Positions 17,344-25,960 of a stretch of DNA of 51,975 nucleotides are shown in pieces. Origin of the DNA: DASWHF01 sp036393295. GTDB taxonomy: Bacteria > Pseudomonadota > Gammaproteobacteria > Acidiferrobacterales > UBA6901. The notes below the pieces were generated by a model. It saw only the letters and a program-made list of their open reading frames with translations, did no database searches and had not been told where the DNA came from. Numbering within the stretch: the first letter of the stretch is position 1; the number at the start of each line of letters is the position of its first letter. The translations under genes were made by a program, and so were the position numbers. The stretch lies in the NCBI GenBank assembly GCA_036393295.1, contig DASWHF010000081.1, positions 1 through 51,975 of the forward strand, written 5' to 3'.

Positions 17344-17655
17344 GTATAAGCTACACAAACTCCGACGGCGTTATGCCGCACTGCTTGTGCCACAGCGCGC
17401 ATTCTGGCCGCTGGCCGCGCAGTCGTTTTGTGCTGGCGGCGCAACGGACATTAGCGGCCAGAAACGTTACGGTTCAACAGCAAATCTGGTGTTTTTTGCG
17501 CCGGACCGCTCGAGCCTGGTGCACAACGTGAGGCGCGGGATTGAACCCGTTTAGAGAAACCCGCGACGCACTGGTCGGGAAGCCGGGCACCACCCCGAGC
17601 GACCCGGCCGGCAGCGGACGACCGCGTCGGCGATCCCATGCACCCGGAGGACACC
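17344..17655. other. Gene-free interval
   Basis: No convincing gene. The sequence is less GC-rich near 17440-17500 (a T-run in GGTGTTTTTTGCG). GGAGG at 17646-17650 is the ribosome binding site of the next gene. No clear promoter was found for the secreted-protein cluster. Confidence 0.5.
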
Positions 17656-18579
17656 ATGACACGCCATCGTTCCGTCATCGCGGCCGGCGCCGCGCTGCTC
17701 GTGCTCAGCGTCGGCCTCGCCGGCGGCGCGGCGAGCGCGCTGGCCGACAGCTGCGCGGTGCCGTTGTGCCAGCGCGGCGAGACCTTTCGTGCCGACAGCA
17801 ACCCGGCCGTCAACTACGGCTGGTGCCATTCGTCCTCCGGCCTCGGGTACCGCTCGCACCAGCGGCGCGACTGCCCGGCCGGCTCGACGCTCAACCGCGC
17901 GACCGGCCTGTGCGTGCGGCGCGACTGCTGCCCGGAAAAGCCGCTGTGCCCGGCCGGCGAGAAATATCTGCGCAGCGGTACGCGTGACGGCCGCGTCTAC
18001 GGCGTGTGCGGCTCGAGCTCGGGCCTCGGTTACCGCTCGCATACGCTGCGCTATTGCGAGGCGGGCTGGACGCTCGATACCGCGCGCGGCGTGTGCAAGA
18101 AGATCTGCCCGGTGAGCGTCACGCCGGTCACGACCGTCGGTGTCCCGGTCGGCACGCTGGCGCCAGCCAAGCCGGCGGGCGGCAAGCCCGACCTGGTGGT
18201 GCGCCGCTTCGCGCTCAAGCGCTGGGGGGCGTGTAAGCCGAACAACGCGGTCATGACCTTCGAGGTGACGGTCGCCAACATCGGCACGGCGCCCTCGCCG
18301 GCGATCCCCGGCAAGGCGCTGGTGCAGGTGCGCGACCAGCACGGCATCAACTGGGGCAACGGCAAGCCGCTCAATGCGATCGCGCCGGGCGCGAGTCAGA
18401 CCGTCGAGATCCCCGTGTACTATATCGCCGCCGACGCCGCGCACATGACGGCGGCCGCGCCGCATCCGTTCAAGGCGATCGCCGATCCGCTCAAGCTGGT
18501 CGACGAGCTGAACGAGGGCAACAACGACTCGGGCGTCCTGAACATGGGCGCCCCGGCCGGGTGCCCCGTGAAGAAGTGA
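17656..18579 (+). CDS. Secreted Cys-rich repeat protein with C-terminal CARDB-like domain
   Basis: 307-residue exported protein of unknown function. The ATG at 17656 has GGAGG 5 bases upstream and starts a signal peptide ending near ALA-DSC. The mature N-terminal half holds two ~60-residue Cys-rich repeats, each with C-x-x-G-E, a variable turn, YGxC...SSSGLGYRSH, a Cys after the repeat core and a T-G/R-x-C close; the cysteines probably form disulfides. After a Pro/Val/Thr linker (~155-180), a CARDB-like beta-sandwich starts at KPDLVVRRFALKRWG, contains VTVANIGTAPS and ends with LNEGNNDSGV. First of three co-directional secreted-protein genes. Confidence 0.78.
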   Translation: MTRHRSVIAAGAALLVLSVGLAGGAASALADSCAVPLCQRGETFRADSNPAVNYGWCHSSSGLGYRSHQRRDCPAGSTLNRATGLCVRRDCCPEKPLCPAGEKYLRSGTRDGRVYGVCGSSSGLGYRSHTLRYCEAGWTLDTARGVCKKICPVSVTPVTTVGVPVGTLAPAKPAGGKPDLVVRRFALKRWGACKPNNAVMTFEVTVANIGTAPSPAIPGKALVQVRDQHGINWGNGKPLNAIAPGASQTVEIPVYYIAADAAHMTAAAPHPFKAIADPLKLVDELNEGNNDSGVLNMGAPAGCPVKK

Positions 18580-18690
18580 GCAGGTGAACCTTCGGCCGCG
18601 GGCGGCCGACCCACTGGACAACGGCGACGAACCGGTGCGAAATGGCAGCCGTCGGCCGGTGGACCCACGGGCAGTATCGGGAGGGCGGGC

Positions 18691-19374
18691 ATGAGGACCA
18701 TCCGCGACAATTTCGTTTCCGCCATGGCGCTACGTCCGAATACGGCGGCGGCGGCCGTATTCGCGTTGCTGGTCGCCGCCGGGTTCGGATGGCATGTCGC
18801 AGCGCGCGCCGCGGAACCGGCATCACCCGCCCTAAAGGCCGATCCCCATGTCCTCAGGTTCACGCCCGGCATGCCGCAGAACGCGCTCGCCGGGCGGCCG
18901 GACAGCGACTTCGTCGAGCTGTCGGACGGCCGTCGCCTGCGCGTGGGCGATGTCCGCCGCCTGAAGCAGGCGGCGCAGAGAATGCGCGCGGCGGACAAAC
19001 CGCTTCCGCCGGCGCTCACCGTCAAGCCGGCATCGAGCGGCAAACCCGTCGGCAATGCCGACGAGCTGGCCGCGGCGCTCAAGCTTCCGGACAGCGCGAC
19101 ACTGCAACTGCCGTCCGGCCGGCGCGTGACGGTCGGTCAGATCAAGTTCTTCCGGCCGCAAATCGAAAAACGCCTGGGACGCCCGCTGGTAACGACCGGA
19201 AAACGGACCGGCCCGGCGATCAAGGTCGGCGCGAACGCCGACTGGAAGAGCCTTCTGCAGAAACCGGACACCACCGTGCTCGAGGCGCCCGACGGCACGC
19301 GCATCACCGTCGGTGAGCTGAAGCAGTCCCTGGCCAAGGCGACGCCGAAGGCCGGCGCCCGGCAGCGGCGGTGA
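18691..19374 (+). CDS. Exported protein with three internal GRRxxVG repeats
   Basis: 227-residue protein; the N-terminal hydrophobic segment (TAAAAVFALLVAAGFGW, cleavage near ARA-AEP) exports it. The mature protein contains three copies of a ~20-residue motif: FVELSDGRRLRVGDVRR, LQLPSGRRVTVGQIKFF and LEAPDGTRITVGELKQS, separated by basic, Pro/Lys-rich spacers. Each looks like a beta-hairpin with G-R/T-R-x-x-V-G, perhaps a small wall- or polymer-binding unit, but no named domain is recognised. GGAGGG lies 5-10 bases before the ATG. Located between two larger secreted-protein genes, 111 bp and 14 bp from them, so probably one operon. Confidence 0.7.
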   Translation: MRTIRDNFVSAMALRPNTAAAAVFALLVAAGFGWHVAARAAEPASPALKADPHVLRFTPGMPQNALAGRPDSDFVELSDGRRLRVGDVRRLKQAAQRMRAADKPLPPALTVKPASSGKPVGNADELAAALKLPDSATLQLPSGRRVTVGQIKFFRPQIEKRLGRPLVTTGKRTGPAIKVGANADWKSLLQKPDTTVLEAPDGTRITVGELKQSLAKATPKAGARQRR

Positions 19375-19388
19375 GGCGGAGCATGGCG

Positions 19389-22055
19389 ATGAACAAAGCC
19401 CGCACATTGCGCACCACGCTGCTCCAGGGCCTGCTGATCCTCGCCTGCCTGTTCGCATCACCGGCCCGCGCCGACGTCCTCGACGACTTCGCCTGGCTGC
19501 TCGATCAACTGGGCACGGTGAACGCCAATCCCTTGCCGGTCACCGGCTCGGATATCAAGTCCTCCAAGGGTCTGTTCACCTGCCTGGACGGCGCCTCCAA
19601 CGATCCGCAGGTCATCGGCTGCATCGACAAATTCAAGGACACTCCGCTCGGCAAGAAGGCCACCGGCGCGGCCGGCATCCCGTCCTGGTTCTGGGACCTG
19701 ATCGACCTCTACGTGGCGTTCCGCACCGACGATTATTGGGGTATCGTGAGCAACGTGGGCGAGGCCGGCGTCTGCATTGTGGCGCAGGTGATGGCCGCGG
19801 GCGCGGTCGACATCTGCGGCCTGATCCAGGAGCTGGTCGAGCTCGCCAAAGACGTGCTCGACGCCGGCAAGGCCATCGCGAAGTTCTTCGCGTCGCTCGG
19901 CGAGGGGGCCTGGGAGGCGGCCAAGGACGTCGGGTGCGCGCTCGGCCTCGGCGGCTGCGGTTCGAGCTCGCCGCCGGAGCAGATCGCCTATGCCTGGGTG
20001 TTCGCGCCGAAGATCGCCGACGGACTCGCGGCGCGCAAGAGCACCGACCCGTCAGCGTTCAGCGCCTTGCGCCAACTGCTGGAATCCAACGCCCTCGCCA
20101 CGCCGGCCAAGCTCAGCATGCCGGTCAACATTCCGGTGTATCTCGACAAAAAGGCGGTCGACATCGCGTCGAAGATCTACGTCGGCGTGGTTGACGCGCA
20201 ATGGACGGCGGACATCGCCAAGAACGTGCTGCCGGCCCTGGCCAAGAAGCGCGGCGAGTACGACAGCGCGCAGCAGATCGCGATCGTCGCCAAGGCGGCC
20301 GCGGCCGGCGTCACGCCGGGCAGCCCCGATCCGACGCAACTCGTGGTCAAGCGCTGCACGGACGATTTCCGCACGACCTACGGCTTCGCCCATGTCGATC
20401 GCTGGATACTGCAGTTTCCGGCGGAGGCGCAGAAGCTGGGCGGCGTGAAATCGAACAACGCCTGGTGCGCCGCAACCTTCTGGGCGAAGAACAAGGGCAA
20501 GTTCGCGCCCCACTTCGTGAGCTACGTGAAGTCGAACCTGTGTCCGGCCTACGGATCGCAATTGCTCTGCCCCACGCTGGCGAAGTATCAATCCTGCTTG
20601 GGGCTGCTGGGCAGCGTCGGGCAGCAGGCCCAATGCGCCGCCGACAGCACGGCCGCCGGCATGGAGGCGGCGCAGAAGATTAAGGCCTATTTCAAGCAAT
20701 GGGGTTCCAAGATTCCGTGCACGATCGTCGCGCCGGGCAACCCGACCCAGCCGGTCGACTACCGCTGTCCGCGTCCGCCCCAGCAGCACTCGTGCAACAA
20801 GGCCTACGACCTGTACTACGGCAAGCTGCCGCAGAAGCTCGTCAACTGCAGCGTGCAGATCGATCCACAGTACGCGGCCCTGAAATCCCAGGTCGCGCAG
20901 GCGGTCGGCCAGTTGAGCGCCAAGCACAAGGTATCGCTCGGCGTGGACAGCATCGATCCGCTGCTCGTGCACTTCCAGCCGCCGCTGCTGGCGGCGCTGC
21001 ACGAGGATCTCAAGGACCAGGGTTTCGGCGCGCCGAGCACGAAACCGGGATTCGATTTCCTGTTGCAAGTGCCGCGTCCGGTCGACGGCGTCGATACGCC
21101 GGCCTTCGTGACCGAGATCAAAGTCAACGTTCCCAAGCTCGCTCCCAAGGAGAACATTAAAGACAAGGTCGTGCTGGTCCAGCCCGGCGATCCGGACCCG
21201 ACGCAGAAGTTCTCGATCGGCGGGAACGTCCTCAACGCGCCGGCCGGCGCCGCGCAGCAACCCGGCGGCACGGGACTCAAACCGGGCGTCGCCCCGGCGC
21301 TCAGCGCGAAATCGCCCGCGCTTGGCGGCGTCCCGACCGGCCCCGCGGCCGGGGCGCCGACCAAGCCCCTGAGCGGCGGGCTGCCGCCGGGGTTCGGCAC
21401 GCCGGGCGCGAAACCGGGTTCCGGTCCGGTCGGGCTGGCGCCGGCGCTCGGGGTGCCGCCGCCCAGACTCGGCGTGGTCGGCGTGCGGGCGAAAATCGAG
21501 CCCAACTGCCAGGCGCCGCAACCGGCGCTCACGGCGATGGTGACGATCAAGAACACCGGCGGCCCGTTATCCGCCGGCAAGGGCAGCGTGTCCCTCAAGG
21601 AAATCGGCGGCGCAAACCTTTCCAGCGCGGGAATCCATCTGCCCGCGATCGGTGCCGGTCAAACACGAACCGTCAGCGTGGCGGCGCTGACCTTGAATCC
21701 CTACTCGACGCTGGCGGGCACGCATCAGATCCAGGTGTTCCTGACTCCGCAGATTGCCGCCGGCCAGACGAGTTTCGTCAAGCCGGCGACGCCCTATCAA
21801 TTCACGGTCAGCTTCCCGGCCGGACATTGCGGTGGATCTCCCCAGCGCGCGCCGGGGACGGCGACCGGGCTTCCGCGCGCACCCGGCGAGCTTACAGGGG
21901 CTGAACCCTCGGCCCGAGCCGCCATCGTCGCCTCGAATTCAGCCACCGGCGCGCTGAAAGCGATGCGTCCGCCCGATGGACCGACCGTCGGCATCAAACC
22001 CAGCGTTCTACTTTTAAGCCCCGCACCCGATCGAACTCGCGCACATTGTTGGTGA
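19389..22055 (+). CDS. Large exported protein of unknown function with CARDB-like region
   Basis: 888-residue exported protein from the ATG at 19389 (GGAG 7 bases upstream), with a signal peptide ending near ARA-DVLDD. The mature N-terminal ~480 residues are mostly helical with scattered cysteines (CLDG, CIDK, CIVAQ, CGLI, CALGLGGCG, repeated later), and AWEAAKDVGCAL-type amphipathic helices. A Pro/Gly/Ala-rich linker follows (~620-700), then a CARDB-like beta-sandwich around ALTAMVTIKNTGG ... AIGAGQTRTVSV, then a low-complexity tail. No enzymatic motif is seen. Its last 62 bases overlap the 3' end of vapC on the other strand, and the last ~20 residues may be read-through sequence. Confidence 0.7.
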   Translation: MNKARTLRTTLLQGLLILACLFASPARADVLDDFAWLLDQLGTVNANPLPVTGSDIKSSKGLFTCLDGASNDPQVIGCIDKFKDTPLGKKATGAAGIPSWFWDLIDLYVAFRTDDYWGIVSNVGEAGVCIVAQVMAAGAVDICGLIQELVELAKDVLDAGKAIAKFFASLGEGAWEAAKDVGCALGLGGCGSSSPPEQIAYAWVFAPKIADGLAARKSTDPSAFSALRQLLESNALATPAKLSMPVNIPVYLDKKAVDIASKIYVGVVDAQWTADIAKNVLPALAKKRGEYDSAQQIAIVAKAAAAGVTPGSPDPTQLVVKRCTDDFRTTYGFAHVDRWILQFPAEAQKLGGVKSNNAWCAATFWAKNKGKFAPHFVSYVKSNLCPAYGSQLLCPTLAKYQSCLGLLGSVGQQAQCAADSTAAGMEAAQKIKAYFKQWGSKIPCTIVAPGNPTQPVDYRCPRPPQQHSCNKAYDLYYGKLPQKLVNCSVQIDPQYAALKSQVAQAVGQLSAKHKVSLGVDSIDPLLVHFQPPLLAALHEDLKDQGFGAPSTKPGFDFLLQVPRPVDGVDTPAFVTEIKVNVPKLAPKENIKDKVVLVQPGDPDPTQKFSIGGNVLNAPAGAAQQPGGTGLKPGVAPALSAKSPALGGVPTGPAAGAPTKPLSGGLPPGFGTPGAKPGSGPVGLAPALGVPPPRLGVVGVRAKIEPNCQAPQPALTAMVTIKNTGGPLSAGKGSVSLKEIGGANLSSAGIHLPAIGAGQTRTVSVAALTLNPYSTLAGTHQIQVFLTPQIAAGQTSFVKPATPYQFTVSFPAGHCGGSPQRAPGTATGLPRAPGELTGAEPSARAAIVASNSATGALKAMRPPDGPTVGIKPSVLLLSPAPDRTRAHCW

Positions 22056-22392
22056 CCAAGGTGATTCCCAGGCCCTTGGCGTGTGCGGCGATCAAGAGAT
22101 CCAACGGCCCGATGGGGGTGCCCTTGGCCTCGAGCTGTGCGCGAATTTCGCCATAGGCCTCGGCGGCGCGGTCATCGAAGGCTGCGATCTCCAGCGGCGC
22201 CAGAAACAGGTCGACGGCAGCCTGGTTGCCTTGAACCTGCCGGCTCTTGGCGGCGCCGTAGCGCAGCTCGGCCACGCTGATGGCGGAAATGCCGACGTCG
22301 CCGGCCTTGCACCGCCGCAGTCTGTCGAGAACGGTGCGCGGCTTCCTGCGGATGAGGTAAATGCAAATATCCGTATCCAGCAGGAACTTCAT
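21994..22392 (-). CDS. vapC: VapC-type PIN-domain toxin ribonuclease
   Basis: 132-residue PIN nuclease, FitB/VapC type. The acidic catalytic residues are visible: Asp6 (FLLDTDICIYL), Glu near residue 42 (SVAELRYGAA), Asp near 98 (GPLDLLIAAHA) and Asp/Asn in TNNVREFDRV. Toxins of this family cut tRNA or rRNA. The start overlaps the antitoxin stop by 4 bases (ATGA), the usual vapBC arrangement. Its 3' end runs under the end of the neighbouring secreted-protein gene. Confidence 0.93.
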   Translation of the reverse strand: MKFLLDTDICIYLIRRKPRTVLDRLRRCKAGDVGISAISVAELRYGAAKSRQVQGNQAAVDLFLAPLEIAAFDDRAAEAYGEIRAQLEAKGTPIGPLDLLIAAHAKGLGITLVTNNVREFDRVRGLKVERWV

Positions 22393-22625
22393 TTGAAAAT
22401 CTTTTCGCGCCGTTGAGGATGTCCGGGCTGGCCGCGCTCCGACAGGAAATCGTCGGAAAACTGTCGCAGGCCCTCTTCCATGAGTTGCCAGGGATCATCC
22501 ATCGGCATCAGCACGACGGCGTTGCCGATGCGCTTCAAGGCGACGCGATCGCCCTTGAAGCGGTACGGCTTGGGCAGGCGAACCGCCTGGCTCTGGCCGT
22601 TGCGGAACAACTTGGCGGTGTCCAT
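22389..22625 (-). CDS. vapB: VapB-type AbrB-fold antitoxin
   Basis: 78-residue antitoxin. The N-terminal AbrB/MazE-like DNA-binding half is MDTAKLFRNGQSQAVRLP...; the C-terminal half (MEEGLRQFSDDFLSERGQ) wraps the toxin in known complexes. The ATG at 22625 is used; the frame is open far upstream but antisense there. A perfect 10-bp inverted repeat just upstream (22640-22666) is the likely binding site for the VapBC complex. Confidence 0.92.
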   Translation of the reverse strand: MDTAKLFRNGQSQAVRLPKPYRFKGDRVALKRIGNAVVLMPMDDPWQLMEEGLRQFSDDFLSERGQPGHPQRREKIFK

Positions 22626-22639
22626 GGGCTGGCTCCGAT

Positions 22640-22666
22640 GAAGTATATATTTGTAGTATATACTTC
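22640..22666 (-). promoter_or_regulatory. vapBC operator / promoter palindrome
   Basis: Perfect inverted repeat GAAGTATATA-N7-TATATACTTC, 15 bp upstream of the vapB ATG. Its AT-rich arms probably include the -10 region, so the VapBC complex would occlude the promoter. The AT-rich island stands out in GC-rich surroundings. Confidence 0.75.
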
Positions 22667-22859
22667 GAGCGGCATCCTGCCAATTGCGACCTGCCCCAAT
22701 GCCGATGGATGTGGCGGACGATTCCGGCACACAACAGCTCCTTGTCATGTCGGCCACGCGCGGGCCGAACAGCTGCAAACCCGACGGGCTGGCGATGACA
22801 ACGCGCTTGCTGCGATAATTGCCGCCCCGTGGCGCGATCGACAGAATAAGGAGGACCTC

Positions 22860-23972
22860 ATGCAGCGTCGCCGATTCATCCGCCAGCTCACGGTCGCCAG
22901 CGCCGCGCTGGGTGGCGGGCTGCTGGCCGGCTGCCGCGACCGCCAGGACGGCGCCGAGCCGGCCGCGGTCGCCAGCAAAAAGCAGTATCGCTGGAAGCTC
23001 ACCACCACCTGGCCGCCGAACTTCCCGATCTTCCAGGAGGGCGTGCAGCGTTTCGCCGAGGACGTCAAGACCATGAGCGGCGGCCGCCTGAGCATCCAGG
23101 TGTACGCCGGCGGCGAGCTGGTGCCGGCGTTGCAATCCTTCGACGCGGTGTCCCAGGGCACGGTCGAAATGGGCCACGGCGCCGGCTACTACTGGGCCGG
23201 CAAGATCCCGGCCGCGCAGTTCTTCACCGCCGTCCCCTTCGGCATGAACGCCCAGGGCATGCACGCCTGGATGTACGCCGGCGGCGGGCTCGAGCTGTAT
23301 CAGGAGGTCTACCGGCCGTTCAACCTGGTGCCGTTCCCGGTCGGCAACAGCGGCGTGCAGATGGGCGGCTGGTTCAACAAGCGCATCGACAGCGTCGCCG
23401 ATCTCAAGGGGCTCAAGATGCGCATCCCCGGCCTCGGCGGCAAGGTCATGGCCAAGGCCGGCGTCAATCCGGTGCTGCTGCCGGGCGCCGAGATCTACAC
23501 CGCGCTCGAGCGCAAGACGCTCGACGCCGCCGAGTGGGTCGGGCCGTATCACGACGAGCGCCTCGGGCTGCACCGCGCCGCGCAGTACTATTACTATCCG
23601 GGCTGGCACGAGCCGGGGCCGATGCTCGAGCTGATCATCAACCTCAAGGCCTGGGAGAGTCTCACCGACGATCTCCGGCTGATCGTTCAGACCGCGGCGA
23701 TCGCGATCAACACCTGGATGTTCGCCGAGTTCGAGGCCAGGAACCATCAGTCGCTGCGCACGCTGCGCGAGCAGTTCAAGGTGCAGATCCTCGAATTCCC
23801 CCCCGAGGTGCTGCGCGCGCTCAAGCGCCACACCCAGGAGGTCCTGGACGAGGAGGCCGCCAAGGACGCGACCTTCAAGCGCGTCTACGAGGCCTATGAG
23901 AAATTCCGCCGCGAGCACGACGCCTGGGCGGAGATCTCCGAGGAATCCTACGCGCGGGCGCGCAAGCTTTAA
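22860..23972 (+). CDS. TRAP transporter substrate-binding protein (DctP/TakP-like)
   Basis: 370-residue periplasmic solute receptor of the TRAP family. The ATG follows AAGGAGG by 6 bases. The N-terminus RRRFIRQLTVASAALGGGLLAGC combines a twin-arginine motif with a lipobox, so it is probably a Tat-exported lipoprotein. Family landmarks: WKLTTTWPPNFPIFQEG, GGRLSIQVYAGGELVP, GAGYYWAGK, FAVPFGMNAQG-like strand, the ligand-binding region DLKGLKMRIPGLGGKV and ALERKTLDAAEWVGPYHDE. These match the TakP/2-oxo-acid subgroup, which binds alpha-keto or hydroxy acids with sodium or calcium. It is convergent with its membrane partners dctQM; the two stop codons are directly adjacent. Confidence 0.92.
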   Translation: MQRRRFIRQLTVASAALGGGLLAGCRDRQDGAEPAAVASKKQYRWKLTTTWPPNFPIFQEGVQRFAEDVKTMSGGRLSIQVYAGGELVPALQSFDAVSQGTVEMGHGAGYYWAGKIPAAQFFTAVPFGMNAQGMHAWMYAGGGLELYQEVYRPFNLVPFPVGNSGVQMGGWFNKRIDSVADLKGLKMRIPGLGGKVMAKAGVNPVLLPGAEIYTALERKTLDAAEWVGPYHDERLGLHRAAQYYYYPGWHEPGPMLELIINLKAWESLTDDLRLIVQTAAIAINTWMFAEFEARNHQSLRTLREQFKVQILEFPPEVLRALKRHTQEVLDEEAAKDATFKRVYEAYEKFRREHDAWAEISEESYARARKL

Positions 23973-25301
23973 TTAAAAACCCTGCAGGCGGTCCATCGCG
24001 GCCGGCAGCCATTGGGCGATCGCCGGGAACAGCATGACCAGGGCGAGCGCCAGGAACTGCAGCGCCACGTAGGGCAGGGCGCCGCGATAGATGTCGCGGG
24101 TGCCGACGCCGGGGGGTGCCGCGGCCTTGAGGTAGAACAGCGAAAAGCCGAACGGCGGCGTCAGGAACGAGGTCTGCAGGTTGACCGCGATCAGCACCGC
24201 GAACCACAGCGGGTCCACGCCCAGGTGGATGGCGATCGGCGCCAGGATCGGCACCACGATGAAGCAGATCTCCAGGAAGTCGAGAAAGAAGCCGAGCACG
24301 AAGATCAACAGCATGCTGGCGACCAGGAAGCCCCACTCGCCGCCCGGCAGCGCGGTCATGACGTCGTGCACCAGCGCGTCGCCGCCGAGGCCGCGGAACA
24401 CCAGGCCGAAGGCGGTCGCGCCGATCAGGATCACGAACACCATGCTGGTGAGCCGCGTGGTGGCGCGCATGGTGTCGCGCAGATTCGGCCAGGTCAGGCG
24501 CCGATGGCCGGCGGCCAGCAGCACGGCGCCGAGCGCGCCGATCGCCGCCGACTCGGTCGGCGAGGCGACGCCGAAGAAGATCGAGCCGAGCACCGCGATC
24601 ACCAGGGCCAGCGGCGGCAGCAGGCTCGCGACCACGCGCCGCGCGAGCCGGCGGTCGGGATCGCCCTTGACGCGGCTGCGGTCGATCACCGGCGCCGCCT
24701 GCGGCCGGCGCGCGCTGACCACCGCGATGTAGCCCAGGAACAGCAGCACCAGCAGCAACCCCGGCAGCAGCGCGCCCGCGAACAGCCGCCCGACCGGCAC
24801 GCCCACCACGTCGCCGAGCAGGATCAGGATAATGCTGGGCGGGATGAGCTGACCGAGGGTGCCGGCGGCGGCGATGGTGCCGGAGGCCAGGGCCTTGTCG
24901 TAGCCGTGCTTGATCATCGACGGCAACGCGATCACCGCCATGGTCACGACCGTGGCGCCGACCACGCCGGTGGTGGCGGCGAGCAGCGCGCCGACGATGA
25001 CCACCGCGAAGGTCAGCCCGCCGCGCACCCGCCCGAACGAGAGGCCCATGGTCTCGAGCAGGTCCTCGGCCAGCCCCGACTTCTCCAGCATGACACCCAT
25101 GAACACGAACAACGGCACGGCCATGAGCGTGACGTTGGTCATCACGCCCCAGATGCGCAGCGGCAGCAGCTCGAGAAATCCAAGGCCGAGGAAGGGCACG
25201 CCGAACAGCAGCGCGACCGCGGCCAGCGTGAACGCCACCGGGTAGCCGAACAGCAGCAGCCCGACCAGCGCCACGAACATCAGCAGCGCGAGCCACTCCA
25301 T
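23973..25301 (-). CDS. dctM: TRAP transporter large permease (DctM)
   Basis: 442-residue polytopic membrane protein, large subunit of a TRAP transporter. From the ATG at 25301 it starts MEWLALLMFVALVGLL and shows typical DctM motifs: LMAVPLFVFMG, GATVVTMAVIALPSMIKHGYD, AAGTLGQLIPPSI, and the C-terminal QTSFLTPPFGFSLFYLK. About 12 helices. It begins in the stop codon of dctQ (TGATG), so the two are coupled. It uses a sodium gradient to take up the ligand bound by the DctP-like protein encoded on the other strand, whose stop codon abuts this one. Confidence 0.93.
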   Translation of the reverse strand: MEWLALLMFVALVGLLLFGYPVAFTLAAVALLFGVPFLGLGFLELLPLRIWGVMTNVTLMAVPLFVFMGVMLEKSGLAEDLLETMGLSFGRVRGGLTFAVVIVGALLAATTGVVGATVVTMAVIALPSMIKHGYDKALASGTIAAAGTLGQLIPPSIILILLGDVVGVPVGRLFAGALLPGLLLVLLFLGYIAVVSARRPQAAPVIDRSRVKGDPDRRLARRVVASLLPPLALVIAVLGSIFFGVASPTESAAIGALGAVLLAAGHRRLTWPNLRDTMRATTRLTSMVFVILIGATAFGLVFRGLGGDALVHDVMTALPGGEWGFLVASMLLIFVLGFFLDFLEICFIVVPILAPIAIHLGVDPLWFAVLIAVNLQTSFLTPPFGFSLFYLKAAAPPGVGTRDIYRGALPYVALQFLALALVMLFPAIAQWLPAAMDRLQGF

Positions 25302-25837
25302 CAGCGCCGCACCCCGCGGTCCGCGCCGAGCACGACGGCCAGGTTGCGGATGATGTCGGCCACGCCTTGCAGCGCCAGCAGCAGGAAGCCGGCCGGGATC
25401 GCCGCCTTGAGGAGGAAGCGGTGGGGCAGGCCGCCGGGGTCGGGCGAGCCCTCGCCGTAGACGAAGGCGTTGTGCACGAACGGCCAGGAACTGTAGACGA
25501 TGAGCGCGCACACCGGCAGCAGCACAATCAGGCCGCCGATCAGATCGACGAGCGCGCGCTGTTCGCGGCTCATGCGATGATGCAGCACGTCGACGCGCAC
25601 ATGCGCGTCGTGCCTCAAGGCATAGGCCGCGCCGAGCAGGAACAGCAGCGCGAACAGGTGCCACTCCAGCTCCTGCAGGCCCACCGAGCCGCGGTTGAAC
25701 AGATAGCGCATGCCGACGTCGTAGCTCACCAGCAGCACGAGCGCGAGCGCCAGCCAGGACACGGCGCGGCCGCTCCACTCGCTCACCGCTTCCAGGGCGC
25801 GACCGAGTCTCGTCAGGCGGGACAACCAGGGAGACAT
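25301..25837 (-). CDS. dctQ: TRAP transporter small permease (DctQ)
   Basis: 178-residue four-helix membrane protein, the small subunit of a TRAP transporter. It contains LVSYDVGMRYLFN, LQELEWHLFALLFLLGAAYALRHDAHVRVDV, the conserved hallmark of DctQ, and IPAGFLLLALQGVADII at the C-terminus. First gene of the dctQM unit; 215 bp of gene-free sequence lies upstream, holding a GC-rich inverted repeat. Splitting dctQM from dctP on opposite strands is unusual: most TRAP loci are co-directional. Confidence 0.92.
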   Translation of the reverse strand: MSPWLSRLTRLGRALEAVSEWSGRAVSWLALALVLLVSYDVGMRYLFNRGSVGLQELEWHLFALLFLLGAAYALRHDAHVRVDVLHHRMSREQRALVDLIGGLIVLLPVCALIVYSSWPFVHNAFVYGEGSPDPGGLPHRFLLKAAIPAGFLLLALQGVADIIRNLAVVLGADRGVRR

Positions 25838-25862
25838 GGGCTCAAGAAACCTCTGAACAAGT

Positions 25863-25960
25863 TCCCTCTCCCCCGCGGCGAGCGGGGGAGAGGGTTAGGG
25901 TGAGGGGGTATTTGCGGCACTTCGCCCTCACCCCGTCCCTCTCCCGGAGGGAGAGGGGGC
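25863..25960. repeat. GC-rich palindromic intergenic repeat (REP-like)
   Basis: Two inverted modules: a stem around CCCTCTCCCCCGC / GCGGGGGAGAGGG, then GGTTAGGGTGAGGG mirrored by CCCTCACCCCGTCCCTCTCCC. This type of CCCTCACCC/CCCTCTCCC repeat is scattered in intergenic regions of many proteobacteria. It lies upstream of dctQ and downstream of the GGDEF gene and may end transcription from the latter. Confidence 0.65.

Noticed and set aside
17530..17550. GGGATTGAACCCG, whose reverse complement resembles a tRNA T-arm, followed on the minus strand by a CACCA
   Set aside because: The T-stem would pair only two of five bases around the TTCAATC loop, and no D-arm or anticodon arm can be built upstream.
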